Source: Tillus elongatus
Taxonomy: Eukaryota > Arthropoda > Insecta > Coleoptera > Cleridae
Direction of reading: 5' to 3'
DNA: 64,000 bases
Assembly (NCBI GenBank): GCA_964006375.1
Contig: OZ023267.1
Location: 12,935,846-12,999,845 of the forward strand
Part shown: positions 40,891 to 53,844 of the stretch, one piece after another
Layout of the letters: every line of letters begins with the position of its first letter
How positions within the stretch are numbered: the stretch's first letter is position 1
The notes under the pieces: generated by a model
Seen by the model: only the letters and a program-made list of their open reading frames with translations
Databases searched by the model: none
What the model was told of the DNA's origin: nothing
Position numbers and translations under genes: made by a program

Positions 40891-41680
40891 TTTTATCGCT
40901 TTCGCTTTCGTTGCCGGTATCATAGCGAAAGGGGGATAAACAAACACATGGAGCATCCTGCATTAGGGGAAAGGGGTGGAGAATTTTGAAGCTACCCTTA
41001 GTTGAGTTAAATGAGGTATGCTATGTGCATTTCTGACGTCACATTTACTTAGTAAAGCTCCATTCCAGAATACTTGGCACTGTTGGTGATCTTTGAAAAA
41101 CAAAACATTTTAGTAAGGTACCTCTTTTACCTGATGACTGAGATTCTAAGATATTTGTATGTTTCTAATAAAGGCCTTTATTTTATTTTTTAAGGTAGGT
41201 ATAGATTTAAATATTAACAAACCCGTATATAGGTACATATTATCAAACATAAATATCAGCATTAATTGTAATTTAAAACATAGCTTTTTGAATAACTGAA
41301 GCTTAAATTTGTATACAAGTGTCCGTAAAATTCAAAATAAATTCATTATTTTTTTCATTATTTTGACATCCATTGGTTCGTTTTTCGGCAAACTTTGTGT
41401 ACTGGCGTTTCATAATATGACAAATTTGATTTTCAACTCAACGATGTTGTCAAACGCACACTTTTCTCAGAAAAGCTACCAACTTTTTATTTTGAGTAAA
41501 ACATTAGGTTTTTACTTAGTTTGTAGAGGTAACTTTTAATATGAGTTAACGATGCAGGAGTTATTTATTGATTTTCCTCAAAGCTAATAAAAAGTTAATA
41601 ATAAATTGAAATCTGCAGGCATCTCTAGTTTTAACGAATATTCATAGAAAAAAATATTGAGCAGATAACTAGCTACTTTC
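40891..41680. other. No recognisable gene
   Basis: AT-rich. The 76-codon frame at 41309-41539 is hydrophobic with no recognisable motif. A short inverted pair with CTTTCGCTTTCG lies at the left end. Confidence 0.4.
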
Positions 41681-41790
41681 AATTAAAAAAAAGGTCTTCA
41701 AATGATCGTGAACTGGGCCCTTTGAGCCCATATCCAAGGTCAAGTTCAGACTTCATCTTATATATTATAATTATATATACAGGTCCGAAA
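41681..41790 (+). mobile_element. Diverged family A leader fragment
   Basis: TCTTCAAATGATCGTGAACT and CCCATATCCAAGGTCAAGTT match the constant leader before the TA core; only a remnant of the TA tract follows. Confidence 0.55.
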
Positions 41791-41921
41791 ATAATGAGCA
41801 AACAATTCAGGGAGTTATGCGACTCAAAAAATTTGTGCCACAAGTTCCTATAGCATTTTTTGAAAACCCAAAAATAACGGAGTTTCAGTACTTCAGTGAA
41901 AGCCCTTCAGGCTAAAGTCGA

Positions 41922-42086
<165 letters not shown>

Positions 42087-42099
42087 ATGACATTCCCAC

Positions 42100-43985
42100 A
42101 AAAGGGAACATTCACTCGTCCCAGGTATCTCAGATACTAAAGTGACTGAGCTCAGATGAAGCCATCTCTATGTTACCGGACCCTGAACCACAATGCGCCT
42201 CGTCCTTATTTCGCAGGAATCTTCGCACGGTGTGAGCAGTTGCAAGTATTACCGCCTTCTGCGTAACCTTATAAAGATGCTCTCCAAGATCCAGTCTCTT
42301 AATGTTCTCTCGGGGATTCTTAGGAACCACACCAGTTGACGACATGACTATTGGAATTACTCTGACCCTATCTGCCCTCTACTGTCTCTTTACTTGTATC
42401 TCGAGGACACTGTACTTAATGATCTTCTCGTTGTACTTTATCTCTAGATTATTAGTATTCGGAATGGCTACATCAATCAGCGTCACTTGGTTGCAGGACT
42501 TAACGACTATTATTATATCTGGCCTGTTGTGGGCAACTCGTTGATCTGTGAGCTGGGTCCGTTCCCAATACAACCCGTATCCTAAGTTCTCTAGGACAGG
42601 CTCAGGAGTGTATCTATAGTAGGACACCTTACTAAGATTTAAAAGTCCCAGTTTCAGATCCAGTTCTGGATGAAGTATTTTCGCAACTACGTCATGCCTC
42701 TATACTTGCTGCAGCAAACGCTTGACACCAAAATGTCACATTTATCATCTTGAACTGAATTATCTCCAACTATATACTTCAGGTAGTTTCTTGTTGGGAT
42801 GACCTGATCTTGCATGTCCAGCAAAAACCCCTCTGTCTCTGGAAACATCTGTCCGTACACCAATCAGTATTTCGACGCCAATTTACCTGGGAGGTATCAT
42901 TCAGATGTCGCCCATGGAGAGGCTTCTCCATCCAAGATTGCAGCCTGTCCTAATCAGTCTGATGGTGACTTTGTATTTCACTTTATTTTAATTGTAGCGG
43001 TGTTGAATCATCTGCCTCGCATATGGCACGGTTAAGTTCAGAAGTAACCGCCCGCTGGTGGAAATATGTACGTAGGTTCAATATCTGTTGGTCTAACTGG
43101 TTGCCAATATCCAAAACTCCTCTTCCACCTTGATGTCTAAGTAAGTTATTCGCTCGATAGCACTACGCGGGTGATGTTTTTGAATTTTGTTAGGAGTGTT
43201 CACACCTTCCGTTGTAGATTTTCGATATCCGTTTTGCTCTAGTTTACAATCCCAAATAAATAGCTAAGTGTAGAAAATACATATGTATTAAGAGCCTTCG
43301 TCGGATTCCTGCTGTTGAGATGTGTTCGCACCACCTGCTTTAAGAGCAGTTAAAGTTTAAGTTTCGTCAACTCATTTGTGAGATCGTTCTTCTTTACTGA
43401 GTGCTTTATCGCTGGCTGTATTCCCAGGTATTTATAACACTCTTCTACATCCATCGAGGCAATTGGCTATTCTGCAATTCATATACACTTGGTTGTATCT
43501 TCCCTCTGAATACACATAAGGTGCGACATTTGTCAAGCCCAAACTTCATGTCAATATCTCTGGGAAATCCTTCCATGACTTTAAGGAGTTGTCCAGGTAG
43601 TTTTTTGTTGCGGCCACCAGCTTAATATCATCCATATACAGCAGATGATTTAGCCTCATTTGCTCCCTGCCATTGCTTTTTATACCGAAGCCATATCAGG
43701 TAGAGTTCAGGCGGCTTGATAGTGGATTCAATGCGAGGCAGAACCACAATGGAATTAGCGAGTCGCCCTGGAATATACCTATTCTAATTGGTATCATGCT
43801 GGTTACGATGTTAGCACCCGTTTGTACCCGTAACTGAACTTTTGTTTTCCAGGTAGACATTGTGTGTTGAAGGAACCTCAGGATATAGGTATCAATCTTA
43901 TATATCTTCAGCACACTTATAAGCCATTCATGTGGAACTGAATAATAATTAACCTGGACTTTTTCGCAAGTAAAATCACAACAAA
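42100..43985 (-). pseudogene. Decayed non-LTR retrotransposon, restriction-like endonuclease type (R2/R4-like)
   Basis: Minus strand, right to left: IPIRIGIFQGDSLIPLWFCL (reverse transcriptase motif, 43696-43914), HLLYMDDIKLVAA near 43635 (catalytic Asp pair), a badly broken middle, then ERTQLTDQRVAHNRPDIIIV and LIDVAIPNTNNLEIKYNEKI (42379-42627). The last block matches the RPD...D pattern of the C-terminal restriction-like endonuclease of site-specific non-LTR elements. The last piece, GVVPKNPRENIKRL, is at 42130-42345. Many stops and frameshifts. Whether it belongs to R2, R4 or Dong cannot be settled by eye. Confidence 0.75.
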
Positions 43986-44635
43986 CTATTATCTGTCAAA
44001 ATTGACGCAACACTTGTTTACCGAGGATATTTTCCAAGCAGACCCCACTAACCTTGAAAATGATATAAGGTGATTTCATATTCAATCAAAACCAGCAAAT
44101 TTTTAAGAACGTTTTTCTCCAAAATGGCTAGTGTTATCTTGATCCTACAAGATTTTTTGAAGATTCTATGATGCTCTTTAATCGTGTATTGTTGGATTTG
44201 TGATAAACTTCAAGCAAAAAGTTATGAGTCAATATAAGTTGGTCAAGGGCAGTTTCGTCCTTTATATTCCAAGGGATCCACATCAAATTTGTAACATAAA
44301 TACAAAATGATTATATATACGTGCACCAAATTTGAAAAGAATCGATTCACGACAGAAAAGTTATCTCCAAATATTTGAATTTTTTTTTCAGACCCAGTAA
44401 CTCTGTTGTTTTTGAGTTTTAAAAAAATGTCATAAGAACTTGTGTAGCATAGCCCCCATAATTTTTGCTCATCATTTTCCGACAGTCTGTATATAGGGTG
44501 ATTTGCAATACAACCGACACAGAATAATAGATGCATGTAGCGGACCACAAATCTTGCAGATTTTTCATATACATTTTTTTCTGATGCTCACGGTTGCTGA
44601 GATATTGGCCTCAGAAGATTCGCTGAAATTAAAAA
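43986..44635. other. No recognisable gene
   Basis: AT-rich. The minus-strand frame 44243-44548 has no recognisable motif. Confidence 0.4.
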
Positions 44636-45125
44636 AAGTCTGGACGCAGCAAGTGCGTGATGGTAGGGAATTTTCATAAAATGTTTTTTATATCAAATAT
44701 GTGTGTTTTTTTAAAGAAAGCAGGCATCAAATTTGGTTAACAGTATAACCTATATAATAGAAACAGTGTGCCATGTTTCATCAAAATAACTTTATTGTTT
44801 GAAAATGTACAACAATTTCCGAAAGTAAACTTAAAGTGTTCCAAAAAAACTGGTTTCTTGGTCAACCCTATAGGTTAATAGCAAATTGAGCTATCCAAAT
44901 TTGACGCATTTAATGAAAATTCGCTATCATATCGCACTTGCTGCGTCCCAAATATCTTTTATTACAAACATGCATTATATTTCGATGGATAATGCAAAAA
45001 TGCAATAACATAAGGCGTGTTCGATAAAAAAAAGAAAATTTGTATCACCAACCACTTATGGGCCAGCCTGTGATTGTAGAAATAATTTTTTTTAATGTAG
45101 CTCAAGACACCCTATAAATAATGTA
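44636..45125 (-). mobile_element. Family A long-type 3' part, truncated by gene fragment
   Basis: Reversed terminal module (44641-44955, inverted hairpins; the left one reads GTGCGTGATGG) plus the adjacent interior up to AATAATGTAT near 45125, where a POLR3C fragment begins instead of the usual continuation. Confidence 0.85.
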
Positions 45126-45400
45126 TGTTGTTGTATTTCGTGTGTCTGGATATTCGGTTTCAATTTAACAAATCTAAATATCCGAGCTGCTTTCATGTCG
45201 AATTTTTCAAGAATCACTTGTTCCACTGTTTCCCATACAAACTATGTAAAAGCTTCTTTCAGCCTAATTTCCAGTGAGCCTCCACCAGCTATGCTAGCTT
45301 CCACTATAATATTGTTGGCGTCTTCCTCTGCAAAATGGTAATACATCAGCTTTCTTGACATGTACTTTGTATAATCAATTTAAATAAATAAATAGTAATA
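45126..45400 (-). pseudogene. POLR3C fragment: end of intron 2 plus part of exon 3
   Basis: Read on the minus strand it matches 63185-63455 closely. It includes the intron end (TTTAAATTGATTATACAAAG), the splice acceptor (TTTTGCAG here, TTTTTCAG in the gene) and about 205 bp of exon 3 up to the codons for THEIQ. I count about seven differences over some 230 bases. One turns CAG (Gln) into a TAG stop. Because intron sequence is present this is a DNA-level copy, not a retrocopy. It lies between two long A copies in the same orientation as they are. Confidence 0.93.
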
Positions 45401-45473
45401 AATAATTAGTAGAGAAGACATATTATTTAAAAGGAATAATAAAATTATATATTACATAAAATATTATAAAAGT

Positions 45474-46458
45474 CTGGACGCAGCAAGTGCGTTATGGTAG
45501 TGAATTTTCATTTAAATGTTTTTAATAGCAAGTATGTGTGGCTTTTTGAGAAAGCCTCAAATTTGATTACCAGTATAACCTATATAGTAGAAACAATGTG
45601 CCCTGTTTCATCAAAATAACCTTATTGTTTGAAAACGTACAAAAATTTCCGAAAGTAAACTTAAAGTGTTCCAAAAAAAAAACTGGTTTCTTGATCAACC
45701 CTATAGGTTAATAGCAAATTGAGCTATCCAAATTTGACGCATTTAATGAACATTCGCTACCATAACGCACTTGCTGCGTCCCAATTTTCTTTTATTACAA
45801 ACATGCATTATAATTCGATGGATAATGCAAAAATGCAATAACGTAAGGCGTGTTCGATAAAAAAAAAGAAAATTTGTATCACCAACGACTTATCGGCCAC
45901 TCTGTGATTGTAGAAATATTTTTTAAGATGTAGTTCAAGACACCCTATAAATAATGTATACAATTTTTTTCGTAGCTTGTATAATAACGGATATATTAGG
46001 CTTTATTGATTTTTACGAAAACTCGACATAAATTATATACCGTTAAACGATAAACTCTATAGCTAAGACTACTGCCAAAGCATCAGAGAAAAGGTCTATT
46101 TTAAATGAATTTTCTGGTGAAGCTAAGAATTCAGGCTTTGTAAAACATTCTTCTTGAGACATTTTCTTTCCATAGCTCGTATTAGTTTCAGGTTCTTTGT
46201 CTAAATGTTTCCAATTTTGACTTTTTAATCGCGACTTTGACGTTTTGAAGAAAACCACTTTTTTTTTCTTTAAGTGCATATAACTTTTTTGTCTTTTAAT
46301 CGACAGAGCTAAATTTTCGTAAGTAATTTACCTATAATGATATAAAGCCGCGTACCTAATTTGGTTGCCATTACTTTGTTACCTCCGGAGATATACATTT
46401 TTTTCGAAAGAAAAGACAAAATTTTCCGGGAAAACCTGGGCCGATTTTCCTGGCTAAC

Positions 46459-46530
<72 letters not shown>
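45474..46530 (-). mobile_element. Family A element, long interior (long copy 3)
   Basis: Reversed: 3' hairpin at 45476, terminal module to about 45785, long interior including the shared open frame (46043-46279), post-core phrase and (TA)n at 46461-46529. The leader and 5' palindrome are missing; a forward A 3' fragment follows. Confidence 0.85.
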
Positions 46531-46532
<2 letters not shown>

Positions 46533-46550
46533 TTATGTGTGTGTGATACA

Positions 46551-46765
46551 AATAATTTCTTCCAAAAAAATTTCCGAAAAAAATGTCTATCTCAAAAAAT
46601 AACAAAGTGATTTTGATGAAATTTGGTTGGTATGTTACCCTCGTAAATACCTTACTACGTACCAAAACTCAACTTTCTAGGTTTATAGAAAATTGAGTTA
46701 TGCAAATTTGAAGCATTTAATGAAAATTCGCTACCATAACGCACTTGCTGCGTCCCGAAATTTTT
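46551..46765 (+). mobile_element. Family A short-type 3' fragment
   Basis: From the GATTTTGATGAAATTTGG block to the hairpin ACGCACTTGCTGCGT (about 46740-46754) and T run. Opposite in orientation to the copy on its left, so the two share the TA tract as a junction. Confidence 0.8.
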
Positions 46766-47663
46766 TATCGTCTGGTGTTCGTCTTTTTGGATTGCAAATT
46801 ACCTTCTAGATTGTAAGTCTGAGTCTGAGCCAAAATGCGAGACGGTAATCGATTAGATGCTGCGAGTCTGCTCTGCAGTCAGCAGGAAAGATCCTGGTCG
46901 CTAGATATAAGGTATGACACCCTAGTGTCTAATGGTCCACGCGAGGGTGTGTTGTTAGTTGGAATGAGATTGGTGAAAGTATTGAACACAATACCTGGTC
47001 TTAATCGAATGTTTTTCTATGAAACTTTCCTCAAAGTAATTTAAAAAGGATTTGAGAACATTCTCAAAAGAAGTACATTACAAAGTTTACAGGGGCATAT
47101 TCATAATTAAATTTAGGTATTAATTTTCTAAGGTCATTTTCTTATACGTGTTCTGGTGCGTGTTATCACGTCGAGAAACAATTTTAATGGCCCTTCTTTT
47201 GGAGTCGGAAATAGTTAAGTAATTAAGAAATTAGAAAACTCTTGGCATTTTAATGGGTTTTTATTTACCAAATAATTTACTTATGCAATATCTTTTAACT
47301 ATTTCACATAGCCAACATATTTTAACGAGAATGTGTAAAGCTTTTAATTGTTTTTTAAGGTCGGTGGAAAGTCGAACGTAAAAGCCTAACGAGTCTGTAA
47401 ATACGTTATTGATTAAGGCAGGTTTTCTTGCTTCTCGAGATTTTTGGTGTTCGAAATCACGAAGAATTGACTTAATAAATTTAATTTAATAAATGTTTAG
47501 CTGTATTCGGTACCTAGCTACCTACTTGTTGAAAAACGCTAAATCCCAAACATTTTTCAAACATTTGCGATTTTAAAAGTAGCTGCAGTAATGTAATAGG
47601 TACTAGCAATGTTTTAGCATTGTCTGAGAAACGACAAAGATTAAATATGGACACAAGGCGCAT
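46766..47663. other. No recognisable gene
   Basis: A 69-codon frame (46835-47044) is less AT rich than its surroundings but has no recognisable motif. The remainder is AT rich. Confidence 0.4.
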
Positions 47664-47814
47664 TTTAGTGAATTTTCTTAAAAAAAATTCACTAATGAGG
47701 AGATCCCGACTTTTGAATTTTGGAAAAATTTCTTCACATGAGCGCTAATTAGGCCCCCCAGAAAACATAACCAAGGTCAGTTTCAATTTTTATATGTTTA
47801 TATATATATATATT

Positions 47815-47901
<87 letters not shown>

Positions 47902-49135
47902 CACACCGATAACTCAAAAAATAATGGGCCGATTTTGATTAAATTTGGTGAAAAATTTCCTTTTGCAAATAGCTTGGATAAGTTCGTTAGCCAGGAAAAT
48001 CTGCCTAGGTTTTCCCGGAAAATTTTGCGTTTTCTTTCGAAAAAAAATTATATCTCCGGAATCAACAAAGTAAGGGCAACCAAATGGCACGCAGGTTTAT
48101 ATCCTTATAGGTAAGATACCCACCAAAATTTAGCTATGTAGCTCAAAAGACAAAAAAGTTATAGGCATTTAAAGAAAAATAAATTGGGGTTTTCCTCAAA
48201 ACGTCAAAGCGGCGATTTAAAATGTCAAAATTGGCAACATTTAGGCAAATAACTTGAATCTAATACGGGCTATAGAAATAAAATGTTTCAAGAAGGATGT
48301 TTTACAAACCCTAAAGTCTTAGTTTCAACCGTCATTGTCCTTCATTTTACTAAAATATTTGCAGAAAATTCATTTCAAATAGACCCTTTCTCTGATGCTT
48401 GACAAGTAGGCTTAGCTATAGAGTTTATCATTTAATGGTATACAATTTTTGTCGAATTTTCGTAAAAATCAGTAAAGTTTAATATATCCGTTATTATATA
48501 AGAGACGAAAAAAATTTATATATATTAATTATAGCTACATCTTAAAATAATATTTCTACAATCACAGGATGGCCCATAAGTCGTTGGTGATACAAATTTC
48601 CTTTTTTTTAATCAAACACGCCTTATGTTAATGCATTTTCCATCGAAATATAATGCACGTTTGTAAGAAAAGAAATTCTGAACGCAGCAAGTGCGTTATG
48701 GTAGCGAATTTTGATCAAATGTTTCAGATTTTTTTTAATCAAACACGCCTTATGTTATTGCATTTTTGCATTTTACATCGAAATATAATGCATGTTTGTA
48801 AGAAAAGAAATTCTGAACGCAGCAAGTGCGTTATGGTAGCGAATTTTGATCAAATGTTTCATATTTGAACAGCTCAATTTGCTATTAACCTATAAGGTTG
48901 ACCAAGAAACGTGTTTTTTCGGGAACACTTTAAGTTTACTTTTGGAAATTTTTGTATATATTCACACAATAAAGTTATTTTGATGAAACATGGCACATTG
49001 TTTTTAGTATATAGGTTATACTGGTAACCAAATTTGATGCCTGCTTTCTTAAAAGAACACACATATTTGTTATTAAAAACATTTTTATGAAAATTCACTA
49101 CCATAACGCACTTGCTGCGTCCAGAATTTTTTAAA
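47664..49135 (+). mobile_element. Family A element, long interior (long copy 4)
   Basis: 5' palindrome (47667-47698), leader, (TA)n 47799-47897 (one TTTG interruption near 47812), long interior, terminal module and 3' hairpin near 49105. A 127-bp stretch containing the left inverted hairpin is tandemly duplicated (48606-48860). Confidence 0.87.
48606..48860 (+). repeat. 127-bp tandem duplication inside long A copy 4
   Basis: TTTTTTTAATCAAACACGCC and GAACGCAGCAAGTGCGTTAT each occur twice, 127 bp or so apart, so two hairpin ends lie side by side. The copies differ by a small deletion near 48635. Confidence 0.9.
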
Positions 49136-49195
49136 CTTCGTAGGTGATAACATATCAACTGTAAATCAGACATTTACAAATAAGTAGATACCTAA

Positions 49196-50670
49196 CCTGT
49201 CTGTTTCAAACATCTTACAATAGAGGCATATCCCCTAGTAACAAAACTGCTCGAGTACAACCCGTCCCCAAGAAAGAATCCAAAGCGCTTCCTAGCAACT
49301 AAAGGCCTATTTATCTCCTTTCAGTCATCTCTAAGGTAATGGAAAAGTATATAAACACCGAATTACTCAAATTTCTTGAAAAACACAGTCTAATCCACGA
49401 CAGGCAGTATGGATTCCGTCAGCGGAGATCAACTGCCGATCTCATTTCCTTTGTCACCCATTCTTGGAACAAGTCTATGGAACTACACGGTGAATCCCAG
49501 ATTGTCGCTCTAGACATATCCAAAGCATTCGACCAGGTCTGGCACGCAGCGCTGCTTAATAAACTTCCGGCCTATGGCCTACCACCAAAACTCTGTACCT
49601 GGACAGCAAATTTCCTCTCCAACCGGAGCATTTCTGTTGTCGTGGATTCCTCTAAACTGTATCCAATTAATGCAGGAGTTCCTCAAGGTTCAGCTTTAGC
49701 CCCTACTTTGTAACATCCATGACCCCCTCTCTAGCACATCCAACCAAGTTCACAGTTACGCCGACGACAACACCTCCCACTCAAATATACAATATTCTAA
49801 GCCTGTCTCTTTATCCCAATTAGATGAGGATCGCAGACTCATGGAGGGTTCTGTCTCCGTGGATCTCCAAAAAATATTAGACTGGGGAAGTAGAAATCTT
49901 GTACAATTCAACCCCACCAAATCACAGTCTTGCTTTCTTTTTTATAAGAGATACACCAGCCCTAGATCCATCACAATGAACAACCAAGTTATTCAAAGTA
50001 ATGAGTCCTTTTAACTTGTTGGCATTTCTGTGGATCGAAATATTAATTGGCACCAACATGTCACATCAATTGCAGAAGCGGCTGCTAAGAAATTAGGTTT
50101 CCTCTTCCGGGCTCGCAAATACTTTTCACCAGCTAATCTCTATACCTTATATACTTCACAAATAAGACCAAACCTCGAATACTGCTCTCACATCTGGGGT
50201 GCTGCTGCCGCTTCTACACTCGCTATCTTGGACTCCATTCAGAAGAGAGCTATACGTCTCATCGGTGACCCTACCCTCGCCCAACGGCTGCCATCCCTTG
50301 CCCACCGACGTGCCGTTGGTGACCTCTCTCTGTTTTATAGATATCTGCACGGGCACTGCTCAGAGGAGCTTTCTTCCAAAGTTCCTTCACCTGCTGCCCC
50401 CAACAGATCTACCAGGGGAACAGAGCAAATGCACCCTTTTACTGTCCAGGTCACCAGACATAGAACATCTTGTTATTCCCGCTCTTTTGTCCCGAGGACT
50501 TCCAAGTTGTGAAATTCCTTGCCGGCATATGTTTTTCCTTCTCCCCCGAACCTCCAAACCTTCAAGTCCAGAATTAACAAGTTGGCTCTTTCCTCCTTGT
50601 CGATACCCACGGTACGATAGTATTTAGGCTGTAAGCCCTCGTGGTGTGTTGTTGAAATAATAATAAAAAT
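49196..50670 (+). mobile_element. CR1/jockey-group retrotransposon copy 6, 5' truncated
   Basis: Frames 49339-49713 (YGFRQRRSTADLISFVTHSW, ALDISKAFDQVWHAALLNKL, NAGVPQGSALAPTL) and 50030-50512 (HQHVTSIAEAAAKKLGFLFR, RPNLEYCSHIWGAAAASTLA). A small deletion after APTL and a frameshift separate them; the catalytic motif is YADDN. The 3' end is complete with a tail of AATAATAAAAA type. Confidence 0.9.
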
Positions 50671-51145
50671 ACGTATTTAAATTTTTATTTTTAAATTCTA
50701 AAGAGAAAAACAGATGAGTTAAATAAATCATTTTAATCTAAGAAAATATGTAAGGCTGAAGTTACGTGGGTTTAAATTCAGACTACGAGCTGTCTAAGCC
50801 ATCTATCCATTTTTTTGGGGTTACCAGCATTCATTTAGCTGATTCCGCACTTGAGCAAAGAAGTGTGTCTGTGGACGTTCTTGCATAAAATACATACCTA
50901 CTCCGCCTTAAATTTAAGGGTAGATCATCAGTAAGGTCACTGAATCCATTTTGTAGAAAATTAGATATTATTTTCGATTATTTCACACAAAACATTAATA
51001 TTGAATTACTTAATTCCATATTATTACAATACATCTTAATCTAACATATAAAATCTCTTAGTATTTTCTTGAAAACAACAATACAGGCATTTTAACTTCA
51101 TTTGGACTGAGATTTAATGCCCCTAAAATGCTCATTTATTTATTT
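50671..51145. other. No recognisable gene
   Basis: AT-rich, nothing identified. Confidence 0.4.
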
Positions 51146-52845
51146 AGGGAAATGTGTGTATCCGAGCGATAACTCAAAAATACTCAACTGATTTGAACGA
51201 AACTTGGCACATATCTTCATTGTATTAAGACCGCGGACGAGTTCGTATATCAGGTATAATGGACATTTTTTCCCCCAAAAATATTTTTGAAAACGCTATA
51301 TTTTTGTAAGTATCAGAGTAACTGGAATGAGACTTTACATGTGGCTAGAAATGGTGCAAATAAACCTATGTTGTGAATTTTAAGTAATTTGGTACACAAT
51401 ATTTAGCGATTTTTCAAATTAATAATAAAATCCCAAAGGCATGCGTTGAAACGACTTAGTGGTTAAAGTCCAATGCCTGACAGACAGACTAGTTAAGTGC
51501 CACGCGTAGACTGATTTATACAACAGGTATAAACCATACATCAACGGTAACCAAACTAAATAAAAACCAGCCATAAAGCATACTATCCGGACGAACAATC
51601 GTAAAATCTCGGCCGCAATTATGGAAAATGACAGACGACATGAAATAAAAAAAATTCCAAATGATTGTTATTTAACTGGGGAATTCAATCAATTATTAAA
51701 ATACACTATATTTGTAGCTTTATGAACGGCCCCAAATACAGTTTTAGCGCAACATAGATGGATTATGCTGTGGTTTTAGACTGAAAGTGTCGCATAATAT
51801 AGTAGAAATGTAAACAAAATCAAGTCAAGTCTATAAAAATGATTCTAAAATAGTTTATTTTATCTTTAAACTTAAAGATAAGACATCATATAAAACCGAA
51901 ATAATCCTTGAATGTGTTTCAATGGCAATTATACTAATTATGTAATTAATTGTTACGTATACTCTTCATGTACTACCCAGGACTTTTAGATAGCAAGTAT
52001 ATGAGGGAGGAATGAGGCACCTTGGGAAACCACCAATGTCAGATACATGTTACGAATACATGATTCAAGTTACACTACCCAGGGCATGAAGCCTGTGTCA
52101 AGTTTCATGTAAACAAAATGTTGGTTGACGTGTTAGCAGATAGCTCAGTAGAAGCGTGCTGGCTTTCTGCGCAGAAGGTTGCATGATCGAATCCAGCTCG
52201 ATGAATGTATGTTTTTTTATGTTTTATTTTGACATTTGGAGAAACAATAGTGCACAGATTTAATATATTTTGAACAAAAGCTCATTTTTGTTTAAAACGC
52301 CTGAATATGCTTGTCACCTTTGAATCTTAAATGATTTTTTTTAGCAGACCTTTTGTTATCGTTGATATTCAAAAAATCGGTTTGATTAGGTTAACTAAAA
52401 CGAAATCATACTGGCGATTAATAAAGAAAAATAACTGCTATGTTTTTAATTTGGCAAATACCTCACTTTTCTAAATATGAATTAAGTTTCCTTCTGGAAA
52501 TTTTTTGTATAACTTTAATGAAATTTGTAATACAAGTTTATTTTAAAGAGACTTAAACTATCTACAGATATAGCAAAATTTAATTCTTTAGTTTTATGGA
52601 AAATTAAATTTTGGGCATTTTTTCCCAAAAGAAGTTAGAACACAAGATTTTTTTGATAATAGAGATATCGACGATAACACTTTCGAAAGAATTCTTCAAA
52701 TGTGTGCGTACTAGGACCCCTAAGATCGAACTTCAAGGTCTGTGTAAGTTTAAAGTATTAGCTTTATTGATATGCCGTATAATTATAGTGTACAATTCTA
52801 ATAAAAATTCGCTACTATAACGCACTTGCTGCGTAACGAAATTTT
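51146..52845 (+). mobile_element. Family A element with Y-type interior (copy 4)
   Basis: Begins with the post-core phrase (TGTGTATCCGAGCGATAACT) but has no TA tract or 5' end. It carries all Y blocks, the tRNA-like segment and an intact 3' hairpin near 52820. About 95 bp near 51980-52075 are absent from other copies and are flanked by CTACCCAGG on both sides, suggesting a small insertion. Confidence 0.85.
52134..52205 (+). other. tRNA-like segment inside Y element (copy 4)
   Basis: Box A-like TAGCTCAGTAG (52141-52151) and box B-like TGATCGAATCC (52184-52194) at tRNA spacing. Acceptor pairing is worse than in copy 2. Confidence 0.5.
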
Positions 52846-53379
52846 TTAAACTGTGATTTAATCTTTAATGCTCTTAGAAAGCTCTTTATTTATTTAACCA
52901 ATTTTGTTTGCCCTAATGTTTTATAACAGTCAATCTACCTGAATAATAAAATAATTCTTTAATATCACATTTATTTCAGAAGAAGAATGAGTAGAGCTGT
53001 AACAAAATGACGAATGATTTTTAAATGGATGGCACGATTGGTCAATCCATCAAGATTAATAAATGCGCGACTAGAAAACACCAACGCTACTGATTAATTC
53101 TAATATTTGCGAAGCCTACATTTTGTTTGTATTTATGTTGATGACAAATACAAAACTCACACTGTTTACAATCACGATGCGCATTTATTTCAAATAATGA
53201 AATGCCTAATATGGCGACTACCAACATGAACGTACCTAGGTAATTAAATTACGTAACAGAAACTCATCTATATGTTACATAAATAAGTATAATATTGAAA
53301 ATGAAATTTAAAGGTACTCATCAGCACTGCTTAGTGGCCATCTCGCCTTGTCGTTGCATCCGTAACTCTGTCTCCGGCA
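52846..53379. other. No recognisable gene
   Basis: AT-rich, nothing identified. Confidence 0.4.
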
Positions 53380-53760
53380 GCTCTATTTATTTCATCGTAG
53401 CTTCCATACTTCACCAATTGCACCACGTTTCCCGATAGTTTTTCTCTTCTAGTATGTTCCTTCCCTTCCAAGTAAGCCCTCTTCAAATGTTGCACGAAAG
53501 TTTATTTAGTTTTGTCTTCCTCCTATCAATTTCATTCACAAGCATATTTCTTATCCTCTTACGTCTTCTAGCACAGTTTTATTGGTCTTCCCATCGATGT
53601 ACCTTGCCTTTGTCATTTTTTCCATTTCCACATTTCAAAAGCTTCTAATCTCTTTAGGTCCTGTTTATTCAAAGTCCAGCTTTCCGCCACATACATTATA
53701 TCTGGTATAAGTACCTTTAATCGTTTTAGACGAAAAGCACACGCGATTAGTGTCAAACTA
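53380..53760 (-). pseudogene. RTE-like reverse transcriptase, C-terminal remnant
   Basis: On the minus strand YVAESWTLNKQDLKRLEAFE, then MWKWKK, matches the LLYG.ESWTL...RLEAFEMW region after the polymerase domain. After a frameshift ARYIDGKTNKTVLEDVRG follows. Very decayed. The matching N-terminal part may be the remnant at 56640-57470. Confidence 0.65.
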
Positions 53761-53844
53761 CCCACTTGTCCAACGAGTCGTTTACGAATTCTCGTTCTTT
53801 CCTAGAGCATGCGAACTTTGTTTTATTATTTTATTATGTAAATC

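Noticed and set aside
44243..44548. 101-codon minus-strand frame
   Set aside because: No recognisable motif and high AT content; likely chance.
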